A model generated the notes under the pieces. The model searched no databases. It saw nothing but the letters and a program-made list of their open reading frames with translations, and was not told the DNA's origin. Positions 1 to 6,369 of a DNA stretch of 7,373 bases are shown here, one piece after another. The translations under genes were made by a program, and so were the position numbers. This stretch comes from Methanothrix sp. (GTDB lineage Archaea; Halobacteriota; Methanosarcinia; Methanotrichales; Methanotrichaceae), in contig JAABPZ010000068.1 of assembly GCA_011391755.1 (NCBI GenBank), positions 1 through 7,373 of the forward strand, given 5' to 3'. Numbering within the stretch: the stretch's first letter is position 1; every line of letters starts with the position of its first letter.

Positions 1-633
1 CGGCCACCTCTTTCCCGCGCCGATCGCTCGGGCGAACGAAATTAGCTCCGGCATATCCTCGTCGTTGATGCCTGGGATCAAAACGGGCGCAATCATAAGG
101 TCGATCTTGCTTTTTGCAATGCTCTTTGCCGACTGCTTTATCTTTTCAATGTTAAAGCCGGGCATGCCTGCCAGGAAAACGGCCTTCTCCGGCTGCAGAG
201 AATGAATGGAAAGGTTGATCCGATCGAGACCTACCTCTTCCAGCGCTGCGATTCGCTCTTCATCGAGCAGGGTGCCGTTGCTCTGCACGGAGACGACGCT
301 AACCTCTTTTATGGCCTTGAGCCGCTCTACCAGAGGCACAATATCCGGATAGAGCATGGGCTCGCCGGTCGAGTCGATGTGGCACTCCACCCCCGGCCCC
401 TTGAAGGGGGCGATCTCCTCCACCGCCTCCATCAGATAGTCCAGCTCCACCTGGTAGTCCGTGACGCGTGAGCGGGAGTGCGGGCCCGCATCCACCGAGC
501 AAAAAGGGCAATTGAGATTGCAGCCGCAGCTCGGCCTGATCTGCAGCAGGCTGCTGCCCCGATCGATCACGCCGAAGTAGATGCATCCCATCAGTGGAAT
601 GCCCGATTGACGAGTTATGTGAAAGAGCGACAT
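1..633 (-). CDS. Radical SAM protein (partial, C-terminus off the left edge)
   Basis: This minus-strand frame is open from an ATG at 633 to the window edge, giving 211 N-terminal residues and no stop. The start has a GGA-type ribosome site (642-640) six bases upstream. The protein carries a radical SAM cluster motif, Cys38-x3-Cys42-x2-Cys45, in the context CGCNLNCPFC, which should hold a [4Fe-4S] cluster that cleaves S-adenosylmethionine. A TGEP sequence at 89-92 sits where the family's GGE-type SAM-binding motif is expected. Further TIM-barrel strand motifs follow (SVVSVQSNGTLL near 112-123, DRINLSIHSL near 137-146). An extra Cys36 lies just before the motif. From memory it resembles archaeal proteins labelled predicted Fe-S oxidoreductase (COG2100-like). 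The substrate is unknown and I assign no pathway. It is transcribed divergently from the small repeat-peptide gene. The superfamily call is secure; the subfamily is not. Confidence 0.88.
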   Translation of the reverse strand, partial: MSLFHITRQSGIPLMGCIYFGVIDRGSSLLQIRPSCGCNLNCPFCSVDAGPHSRSRVTDYQVELDYLMEAVEEIAPFKGPGVECHIDSTGEPMLYPDIVPLVERLKAIKEVSVVSVQSNGTLLDEERIAALEEVGLDRINLSIHSLQPEKAVFLAGMPGFNIEKIKQSAKSIAKSKIDLMIAPVLIPGINDEDMPELISFARAIGAGKRWP

Positions 634-669
634 TTGAGATCCTTTGCGGGCATACAATTCCAGTCTACG

Positions 670-677
670 CTTTTAAT
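670..677 (-). promoter_or_regulatory. Possible TATA box for the radical SAM gene
   Basis: Read on the minus strand this is ATTAAAAG preceded by purine-rich GAGAG, a weak BRE/TATA-like arrangement. A start of transcription about 25 bases downstream would fall near 650, leaving a short leader that contains the GGA ribosome site before the ATG at 633. The match to the archaeal consensus is modest. Confidence 0.3.
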
Positions 678-726
678 CTCTCCTATCGGACGGAATCAAT
701 GTGTTCTGTTCCGCTTTTGCCAAAAA

Positions 727-753
727 TAACAATTGTTAGAAATTAACGTTAAT
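727..753. promoter_or_regulatory. Two adjacent 12-bp perfect palindromes, candidate operators
   Basis: TAACAATTGTTA (727-738) and ATTAACGTTAAT (742-753) are each perfect 12-bp palindromes, separated by three bases, with centres 15 bp apart. They lie immediately upstream of the BRE/TATA element of the small repeat-peptide gene, and also in the intergenic space of the divergent radical SAM gene. An ACGTTAA heptamer within the second palindrome recurs at 769-775 just after the TATA box. Position and symmetry suit binding of dimeric regulators, but AT-rich DNA produces short palindromes by chance, so function is inferred. Confidence 0.45.
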
Positions 754-769
754 GCAAAAGTTATATATA
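754..769 (+). promoter_or_regulatory. BRE/TATA promoter of the small repeat-peptide gene
   Basis: The sequence GCAAAAG followed by TTATATATA (761-769) matches an archaeal BRE plus TATA box. Transcription would begin about 24-27 bases downstream of the TATA centre, near 789-793. That is at or only a few bases before the possible start codons of the small gene (TTG 792, GTG 795, TTG 804). The transcript is therefore expected to be leaderless or to have a very short leader. Confidence 0.65.
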
Positions 770-791
770 CGTTAAATGTCGTAAGTATTTA

Positions 792-1028
792 TTGGTGATA
801 AAATTGAGAAACCGAGCGATAGTTGTTGCATTAGTTGCTATACTTGCATTGACAATACTTTATGGGTTTGCAGTAGCAGGTGAACGCGAAGGGCCTGCAC
901 CTAACTCCGGTGATGGAGTCCCGGACGGTTCCGGAATGGACGACCCACTTAATGGAAAACCCGATGCAAATTCCCATGGCCCCGCACCCAACTCCGGTGA
1001 TGGAATTCCGGACGGCTCAGGATTTTAA
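792..1028 (+). CDS. Small secreted or membrane-tethered peptide with two Gly/Asp/Pro-rich repeats
   Basis: This 78-residue protein has a basic start (K4, R6, R8), a hydrophobic core at 9-28 and an AVA|G site near 29, consistent with a signal peptide or one N-terminal anchor. The exposed part holds two copies of GPAPNSGDGxPDGSG at 34-48 and 63-77, joined by a 14-residue linker, and ends in Phe78. The repeats match at 38 of 45 bases; the differences are five synonymous codons and one Val/Ile codon, which argues for selection on the protein. The NSGDGxPDG core resembles calcium-binding loops of thrombospondin type 3 or dockerin type. There is no Cys. The start is uncertain: TTG 792, GTG 795 or TTG 804; the last has a GGTGAT ribosome site (794-799) ahead of it. 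The function is unknown. A calcium-binding surface peptide or a processed peptide are both possible. Confidence 0.65.
   Translation: MVIKLRNRAIVVALVAILALTILYGFAVAGEREGPAPNSGDGVPDGSGMDDPLNGKPDANSHGPAPNSGDGIPDGSGF
891..1022 (+). repeat. In-gene tandem 45-bp coding repeat (two units)
   Basis: Units at 891-935 and 978-1022 align over 45 bases with 7 differences and no gaps, and share an identical 15-base core (aactccggtgatgga). They encode the two 15-residue peptide repeats of the small gene. Most differences are at third codon positions, so the copies look old and protein-constrained rather than recently duplicated. Confidence 0.85.
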
Positions 1029-1052
1029 ATTATTTTTAACTCATCATTTTTG
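1029..1052 (+). terminator. T-tract termination region after the small gene
   Basis: Immediately after the TAA stop the plus strand carries two T5 runs (1033-1037 and 1047-1051) in an AT-rich setting. Oligo-T tracts are the usual intrinsic termination signal in archaea and need no hairpin. The placement fits termination of the short transcript from the TATA box at 761. Confidence 0.5.
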
Positions 1053-1307
1053 CATCCCAGAATGAGTTTTGTCGGTACGAAAGCTCGCTCTCGAACTGCA
1101 ACGAGAGGGGAACCATTCTCGGGGAGGGCATTGTGATGCTGGCGGGCGCGCGTGCTGGACTACAGAAGAATTTGACCTATCTCCATTTTGCCTAATAAGT
1201 TGTGACTTGAACCGTTCATCACTCATCAGCACTTCGCGGCTTCGCGCCTTCGCGTGAGACCGGACCCAAGGGGAATCTCACGCCAGACCGCCAAGCCGAG
1301 TAAGCTC
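1053..1307. other. Non-coding spacer between converging genes
   Basis: No credible gene is seen on either strand; the short open frames here lack ribosome sites and recognisable motifs. Base composition shifts from AT-rich to GC-rich near 1070. A small stem (CTCTCG 1088-1093 with CGAGAG 1102-1107, loop of 8) and an inverted repeat at 1232-1303 are the only structure I can point to. I see no tRNA-like cloverleaf. Confidence 0.5.
1232..1303. repeat. Imperfect inverted repeat (28-nt arms), possible dispersed intergenic element
   Basis: The left arm (1232-1259) is built of three TTCGCG steps spaced 9-10 bases apart and ends in GCGTGAGA. The right arm (1276-1303) begins with the exact complement TCTCACGC. 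The arms pair at 20 of 28 positions without gaps, including 8 perfect inner pairs and an AAGCCG block, around a 16-base loop. The right arm ends four bases before the protease stop codon (1308-1310). Similar TTCGCG/TTTGCG-stepped strings ending in GTGAGA are, to my recollection, scattered in intergenic DNA of many prokaryotes. It could be a small mobile repeat or an RNA hairpin at the 3' end of the protease message. No T-tract follows in the protease direction. Confidence 0.55.
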
Positions 1308-4300
1308 TCAGGATATGACCGCCGTGCCGTTCTCCAGCCGCATCCCGTCCGCTCCGCCCAGCTTGACCACAGGTCGCCCGGAGGGACTGCTTTTCGCCTC
1401 CGTGGCGGCCTCGAATGTCTGTGGGTCCATATTCTGCGAACTCCAGGCTTCCTCCCTTCTCTCCAGCGCCCCTCCATCACGGCTGAGGACCAGATCCACC
1501 AGATGCACAGCGGAAACCTCACCCTGGCTCCTGAAGAGCGCGGGATCAAACTGCAGCAGCATTGTGACATTGCCGGCGGACAGATCGCTCTCTACGCTCT
1601 CTTCTCCCACTTCGTCACCGGCGTCATCCACAATGATGCCCTGCAGCCCATACCGACCGGGCTTCATGACGGTGACATTTACCCCGATGGCTATGCTGGC
1701 GGGCGTCGTACGGTTGACATACTCGCCGCTGAGATAGGCGTCAGGCGGCTGGAACTCCTTTGGCTCCCGGTTTATGATGATCTCTTTGTCGAATCGATCG
1801 ATGTAGCTTCCACTCTTATCGTAAAGTATCAGGTTTTGAATCCGCAATGGACCGCACTTGCCATATCTCCAAATATCGGTTCCGCTGGCATTGACCATTA
1901 TGCTTGCGCTCTCTTTGAGCAGAAAGCTGCGATCAATTGTGCCAATCCAGTTGCCGCTGCAATCGACCAGCATCCCGTTTAGCCGAAACTCTCCGGGCGC
2001 TGTGATGTTCAGGCCAAAGCCTAGAGTTAGGTCGTCAAAGAGGCCGTCCTTGTCGCGATCTATTGCCTCGTCTTTCGTCAGACCCGTCAGCCTGCTGCCG
2101 GCTATGCTCACGCTCACCGGAATCTCAAAGGTGTGGCTGTCCGAAGAGATCTTGATGTATCCATCCCGCCTGGGAAGCGATGTACCTTCTGGTATGGTGA
2201 GATTAGCCTCTACCGTCCCATTGGAGTCGCTCTCTAATCGCTCTGGGCCAATGGTTGTGATCCAGGCCCACTCTTCCTCTGCATATTCCTTGACACGAAC
2301 TCTAAAGGACGCTCCCGCATTGGGAACATTGTATCCGTAAACCTTTAGCGTCCAGTTGCCCAACACGGGATTGCTGATTTCCACAGGACCGATATCTCCT
2401 GAGCCTAAAGCCACGTTCTCCTCGCTGGCAGTGCCTTCAGGATTCTCGAAGACAAGCGCAACCTCGCTATCATTGCTGCCACCAACGGAGCTTAACTCTG
2501 CTGCGATCTTTTTTGTGCTCTTTGTGACATTTACGGTTTTATTCCATGTTTCTTTATATCCCACATGGCCCTCCAACTCCCGGATAGTGGTGTTCTCGAT
2601 CACCCCGCTGTAGCTGAGGTTTTGCATAGATCGTCCAAGGTTCCTCAGTGCAAATGTTGTTTTAGTGCTCGTGCCGGCTGATGCCAACTCCAGACTCCAG
2701 CGCATGGGAGATGTCTCCAACTGAGATCGTTCTACCTGCAGTGTGTAATTGGCCGGATGCGTTGCATTTTCACTATGTACGGCAATAAGCCATTTTCCCG
2801 AGGAAGGGGCAGGTATCTTCTTTTTCTCCTGTCGGCTGATCTTCTCACCGGTGTAATACTCGCTGGTGGGGGAGATGAGGAATAGATCGAGGTTAGTGTC
2901 CTGTTGCCACGTTAGAGATGCTTCAAACTCAGTGGTTCCGGGCTTCATCTCCAGATAATAGTAATGCCATTCGTTTCCAATAAGCGATCCAGTCTGATTG
3001 GCTACTCCCTGGGAGATATTGAGGGGCATGGCCACATTCACGCTGATGGGAATCTGGAGAATATTCTCATTTTCTTTTGAGAACTCAATGGTGCCGCTAT
3101 AAAGCCCGGGAAGGGTGTCCTGCGGCACAGTAATCGAAGCCGCAAATACCAACTGACCGTTAGCTAGAATAGTTTCCGGCAACGTTTGCAGGCTTACCCA
3201 ATCGGCTACATCTCCCTGCACGGATGTTTTCAGGTTTTTGATCTCCTGATCGCTGAAAAACACAAAGCGCAAATTCCAGTCTTCATCGCCCGGAGCAAGA
3301 GCATATATCTTCTTTTGCGGCCGGTCTGCGCCTGTATCCAGCCCCACATATACTCCTTTTCCTGCCGGCAGGTAGGCCCAGCGACCTGCCGTCCAGCGAT
3401 CCGGAATCACTCCACATAGATTACTATTATTACTATTATTCAAAATTAGATCATAAGAAGAAAGCGCATCCAGCATTCCTGCACCTTGATAGTACTCTTC
3501 GTAACTTTCACCTAGGGTGTTGTTCAGTTTTGCGGCTCCCCGGGTCATGGCCGCTTTGACGCCTGCCGCGCTGAGGTTGCCGTTGGCCTGCAAGAGCAGT
3601 GCAGACAGGCCTGACGCTACTGGTGCGGATAGGCTGGTGCCCGACTCTTGGGAATAATAGAGATCTACGGATTTCGGCCTTTTTACACCGACGGGCACAA
3701 TGGAGATGATATCAACGCCCGGTGCCACAACGTCGGGCTTGATCCGATCGTCCCTGGTGGGCCCTGAACCGGAAAAGCCGGCGATATGGCCCTTGGCATC
3801 CGTGGCTCCCACAGTGATGACCTTTACACCATCACCCGGGGAGTCGATCAAGCCTGGCGGAAGAGCCAAGACGATTGGAACGAGGAGATAATACACATCC
3901 TTTTTGGCCCCGTCGGTCTGGGATAAGTCTGCGGGTGTGCCCCGGCCTACCTGGCTGGAGGTGGTTCCTGCCACCTGACCTCTTGTTTCGCTGCTGTTGC
4001 GGTTGCCTGCCGCCACACAGACCACGACTCCGGCGCCTGCGGCATTGTCCGCAGCCATGGTTATGGGCGGATTGGTCTCGCCCAGATTTATGCCCCCCAG
4101 GCTCAGGCTAAGGACATCAGCCCCATTGTAAACGGCCCACTCAATTCCCGCGATGATATCCGAAACTTTGCCGTCCCCTTTGCCATCGATTACTTTGACA
4201 CTGATCAACTTTGCTCCGGGTGCAATTCCTTTGTACCTTCCATTGGAGGCTGCACCTGAGCCGGCAATGATTCCGGCCACCATTGTTCCGTGTCCCAGCA

Positions 4301-4907
4301 GATCGTTTGCCGTGATCTCATCAGCCAGGAAATTCTTCTCGGCTACTACCTTGCCGATCAGGTCGGGGTGATTTTTATCGATCCCGGAATCGATTACCGC
4401 CACGGTTATTCCCTGACCGTCGATCCCCTTTTCCCAGAGGAGGTCTGCCTTTATAATTTGAGCAGGAGAAATATATCCATCCGTTGAGATCGATTCGTTC
4501 AAAGAGATAGATCCATCCCGAGATGAGTTATTATCGGCTGAAGATATTTGGGTTCTGCCATCAAAATAAATTCCCGATACCAGATCGCTTTCTGCCATCT
4601 TTTTTATGGCAATAGCCGTAGCCTCCCCTGCCAGGCCGGGGATGAGACGATACCGGTACCTAACCGTGAGGTCGCTTGAAATGAGGTTCTCCGAGATAAG
4701 ACTGTCGGAATTGGAAGAGACGGTCGATCTGAGCATCACAATTACTGGGATCTTTTCCGCTTGGATCTGTCCATCCCCTTGCTTAGCGAGCAGCTGTGCA
4801 AGCTCTGCATTGATCTTCTCATCGGCTGTAGAAGGAAGCTTTGCTGATTGTGCAGAGGAGAAGGCTGCTAAAATTAAGCATATAATAACCAAAATATTTC
4901 TATTCAT
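1308..4907 (-). CDS. Secreted subtilisin-family (S8) serine protease with long beta-rich C-terminal region
   Basis: This encodes a 1199-residue protein counted from ATG 4907; an in-frame TTG at 4913 would add two residues. A signal peptide (about 1-22, ending AQSA) is followed by an I9-like propeptide (about 53-118). The S8 catalytic domain (about 158-488) has Asp173 in AVIDSG, His206 in GHGT, oxyanion Asn302 in AAGN and Ser425 in GTSLSAP, so it should be active. About 60 residues, including a hydrophobic stretch YYLLVPIVLALPPGLI, separate AAGN from the VITVGA strand, which is longer than usual. The C-terminal 700 residues look like beta-sandwich modules: a PPC-like domain (643-728), a P-domain-like segment (840-875), a DKDGLFDD calcium-type loop (952-959) and two related final modules (about 945-1040 and 1060-1150). 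N-glycosylation sequons are many. There is no C-terminal membrane segment or PGF motif, so it is probably released or loosely cell-associated. Its substrate is unknown. Confidence 0.93.
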   Translation of the reverse strand: MNRNILVIICLILAAFSSAQSAKLPSTADEKINAELAQLLAKQGDGQIQAEKIPVIVMLRSTVSSNSDSLISENLISSDLTVRYRYRLIPGLAGEATAIAIKKMAESDLVSGIYFDGRTQISSADNNSSRDGSISLNESISTDGYISPAQIIKADLLWEKGIDGQGITVAVIDSGIDKNHPDLIGKVVAEKNFLADEITANDLLGHGTMVAGIIAGSGAASNGRYKGIAPGAKLISVKVIDGKGDGKVSDIIAGIEWAVYNGADVLSLSLGGINLGETNPPITMAADNAAGAGVVVCVAAGNRNSSETRGQVAGTTSSQVGRGTPADLSQTDGAKKDVYYLLVPIVLALPPGLIDSPGDGVKVITVGATDAKGHIAGFSGSGPTRDDRIKPDVVAPGVDIISIVPVGVKRPKSVDLYYSQESGTSLSAPVASGLSALLLQANGNLSAAGVKAAMTRGAAKLNNTLGESYEEYYQGAGMLDALSSYDLILNNSNNSNLCGVIPDRWTAGRWAYLPAGKGVYVGLDTGADRPQKKIYALAPGDEDWNLRFVFFSDQEIKNLKTSVQGDVADWVSLQTLPETILANGQLVFAASITVPQDTLPGLYSGTIEFSKENENILQIPISVNVAMPLNISQGVANQTGSLIGNEWHYYYLEMKPGTTEFEASLTWQQDTNLDLFLISPTSEYYTGEKISRQEKKKIPAPSSGKWLIAVHSENATHPANYTLQVERSQLETSPMRWSLELASAGTSTKTTFALRNLGRSMQNLSYSGVIENTTIRELEGHVGYKETWNKTVNVTKSTKKIAAELSSVGGSNDSEVALVFENPEGTASEENVALGSGDIGPVEISNPVLGNWTLKVYGYNVPNAGASFRVRVKEYAEEEWAWITTIGPERLESDSNGTVEANLTIPEGTSLPRRDGYIKISSDSHTFEIPVSVSIAGSRLTGLTKDEAIDRDKDGLFDDLTLGFGLNITAPGEFRLNGMLVDCSGNWIGTIDRSFLLKESASIMVNASGTDIWRYGKCGPLRIQNLILYDKSGSYIDRFDKEIIINREPKEFQPPDAYLSGEYVNRTTPASIAIGVNVTVMKPGRYGLQGIIVDDAGDEVGEESVESDLSAGNVTMLLQFDPALFRSQGEVSAVHLVDLVLSRDGGALERREEAWSSQNMDPQTFEAATEAKSSPSGRPVVKLGGADGMRLENGTAVIS
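4878..4887 (+). promoter_or_regulatory. Possible TATA box for the artA operon, inside the protease 5' end
   Basis: A gcaTATAATAA stretch lies on the plus strand within the first codons of the divergent protease gene. Initiation about 25 bases downstream would fall near 4905-4910, giving artA a leader of roughly 65 bases. The 59-base gap between the two genes (4914-4972) has no better TATA-like site for artA. The hydrophobic signal-peptide codons are AT-rich anyway, so this is tentative. Confidence 0.3.
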
Positions 4908-4972
4908 ATTCAACCAAACCTGTCTAACGAGGTATCCACGGCTCCTACCCTAAAAGCAGATGTAAGTAGATA

Positions 4973-5785
4973 ATGCTAAATAAACCTGTGGTACTTCTAG
5001 GATTGATGATGCTGGAATGGCTGGTTTCCTATCTGCTCTGGATTAGCTTGGTTCTACTCCTAGCATCGGCCCTGACCAGGATCAGCCGTATCGCAGTTCC
5101 CGGATGGGCCCTCTTTGCCTTCTTCTGGCTCGGCCAGATCGAGCATTATCTGGCCATAGAGGACTACTTCAATGTGGCCCTCTTTTTAGCGGCAGGTCTC
5201 TTGAGCTTCTACATGGCCTGGATTGTGATGAGCAGGGGTTTTTCATCAAAGGCATGCTATTGGGCAAGCTATGCGGCTGCCGTCTGTGGAATTATCTATT
5301 TTCCATTTGCCGAAATACAGGTTCTTCAGGTCTGGCTGATTGGATTTACCACGCTCATAACCGCAAAGATGCTGCAATTCCTCTCCGTCCCCGTGATCAT
5401 GGAGAGCTGGAACATAATGAGCCTCAACGGCCGGTCGGTGCAGATCATCCTGGCCTGCACGGCCATTGAGAGCATTGCTCTATTTGCCGGAGTGATCTTG
5501 TCGGTTGAGGCGCCACTGGGTCGCAAGCTTCTGGCGCTGGCTGCATCCACATTCTCCATATATCTCTTGAACATTGTGAGAAATGGATTTGTACTCATGG
5601 CCTACGGATGGATCTGGTTTGGGGAAGGCAGCTTTGATATCGCTCATAATATAATTGCCAAAGTAGGATCGACATTAGCGCTCCTGGCCATATCTTACCT
5701 GGTATTCCTGCTCTTGCCGGAGCTTTTGTCAATCATTGATGAGCTGGCCAGAGAGATCAAGCCGGGAAGAGGAGATGCAGCATGA
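4973..5785 (+). CDS. artA: Archaeosortase A
   Basis: A 270-residue polytopic membrane protein with about seven or eight hydrophobic segments. The exosortase/archaeosortase signature is complete: Cys162 in ACTAIES, Arg203 in NIVRNGF and His225-Asn226 in FDIAHNIIAKVGS. In this family the Cys and Arg are the expected catalytic residues of a sortase-like reaction. The characterised haloarchaeal enzyme recognises a C-terminal PGF-CTERM tripartite signal and supports its removal with lipid attachment of the surface protein. No PGF-CTERM protein is seen in this window, so substrates must lie elsewhere. The ATG at 4973 has no clear ribosome site; ATG 5006, just after AGGATTG, is an alternative. The stop overlaps the asd start as ATGA, and the gene leads a lipid-enzyme operon that fits its lipid-anchoring role. 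Confidence 0.92.
   Translation: MLNKPVVLLGLMMLEWLVSYLLWISLVLLLASALTRISRIAVPGWALFAFFWLGQIEHYLAIEDYFNVALFLAAGLLSFYMAWIVMSRGFSSKACYWASYAAAVCGIIYFPFAEIQVLQVWLIGFTTLITAKMLQFLSVPVIMESWNIMSLNGRSVQIILACTAIESIALFAGVILSVEAPLGRKLLALAASTFSIYLLNIVRNGFVLMAYGWIWFGEGSFDIAHNIIAKVGSTLALLAISYLVFLLLPELLSIIDELAREIKPGRGDAA
5769..5775 (+). promoter_or_regulatory. Ribosome binding site for asd
   Basis: GAGGAGA inside the last codons of artA, with GGAG ending seven bases before the ATG at 5782. It fixes the asd start at the ATGA overlap and suggests translational coupling with artA. Confidence 0.75.
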
Positions 5786-6369
5786 AGTTGGCAAGAAATT
5801 CCACCGCATGGATATCGGTGCCCATGTTTCTCAGTGCTGCGCTGGCCGTGGCAGGACACTGGTACATGACGGGCGTTGCTTTAGCTGGATTTGTTTTTAT
5901 GATATTCTTTCACCGGGACCCGGATCGCCTTCCGGGGGGGGAAGGCATGCTTTCTCCAGCCGACGGAAAAATTATTCAGGCCACGCCGCAGAAGATTACC
6001 ATCTTTATGAGTCCCTCCAATGTGCATGTAAATCGAGCGCCTCTGGATGGAGTGGTGCGCGATATCGAATACCGAAAAGGCACTCATCGGCCTGCTTTTA
6101 TGAAGCGGGCCTGCAAGAATCAGCAGAACCGGATGCATTTGGAGACCGATGACGGTGACATGGAGCTATGCCAGATAACGGGAACTCTGGTCCGAAAGAT
6201 CATCTGCTACGTAAAACCCGGTGATCAGGTCTCGCGAGGAGAAAGAATTGGCATGATCCGTTTCGGCTCGAGGGTAGAAGTTAGCATTCCCTGTGGCTAC
6301 AATTTGTTGGTAAATAATGGCGACAAAGTCCGGGCGGGAGAAACGGTGGTTGCAGTGAGGAGTTCATGA
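5782..6369 (+). CDS. asd: Archaetidylserine decarboxylase (PSD family, pyruvoyl enzyme)
   Basis: This 195-residue protein should decarboxylate archaetidylserine to archaetidylethanolamine at the membrane. It has two N-terminal hydrophobic segments (about 10-42), then FFHRDPDR, SPADGK with Asp61, and MSPSNVHVNRAP with His82. FGSRVEV near the C-terminus carries Ser163. In this family the proenzyme cleaves itself between Gly and Ser in that motif, here Gly162-Ser163, and Ser163 becomes the pyruvoyl group of the small alpha chain (about 33 residues). The short length is typical of the PSD-A type found in archaea and many bacteria. It overlaps artA and pssA by four bases on each side (ATGA). The haloarchaeal counterpart is called PssD and is implicated in anchoring of ArtA substrates. 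All key residues are present. Confidence 0.94.
   Translation: MKLARNSTAWISVPMFLSAALAVAGHWYMTGVALAGFVFMIFFHRDPDRLPGGEGMLSPADGKIIQATPQKITIFMSPSNVHVNRAPLDGVVRDIEYRKGTHRPAFMKRACKNQQNRMHLETDDGDMELCQITGTLVRKIICYVKPGDQVSRGERIGMIRFGSRVEVSIPCGYNLLVNNGDKVRAGETVVAVRSS
6357..6362 (+). promoter_or_regulatory. Ribosome binding site for pssA
   Basis: GAGGAG lies in the last codons of asd, three bases before the ATG at 6366. Spacing is tight, but it is the only good site and it supports the ATGA overlap as the pssA start. Confidence 0.6.

Noticed and set aside
299..586. Minus-strand open frame of 95 codons
   Set aside because: It is out of frame with the radical SAM gene, whose frame carries the CxxxCxxC motif and continues to the window edge.
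891..1022. CRISPR-like or mobile tandem repeat
   Set aside because: Only two units, both coding and in frame, with synonymous changes; this is a protein repeat.
880..1065. Alternative plus-strand frame across the small repeat gene
   Set aside because: Base changes between the repeats are synonymous in the 792 frame but not in this one, and it lacks a signal peptide.
1069..1257. Possible short genes on either strand of the 1053-1307 spacer
   Set aside because: Translations show no motif, no signal segment and no ribosome site; composition looks non-coding.
1308..1400. C-terminal sorting signal (PGF-CTERM type) on the protease
   Set aside because: The C-terminus is hydrophilic, without a PGF motif, membrane helix or basic tail, so the protease is not an evident substrate of the neighbouring archaeosortase.
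1254..1982. Plus-strand open frame of 242 codons
   Set aside because: It lies antisense to the protease C-terminal modules, has no recognisable motif or ribosome site, and begins inside the inverted repeat. The minus frame has clear domain content.
3420..3437. Two copies of the 9-base unit ATTACTATT
   Set aside because: It encodes the Asn/Ser-rich linker (NNSNNSN) after the catalytic domain of the protease; a low-complexity linker, not an element.
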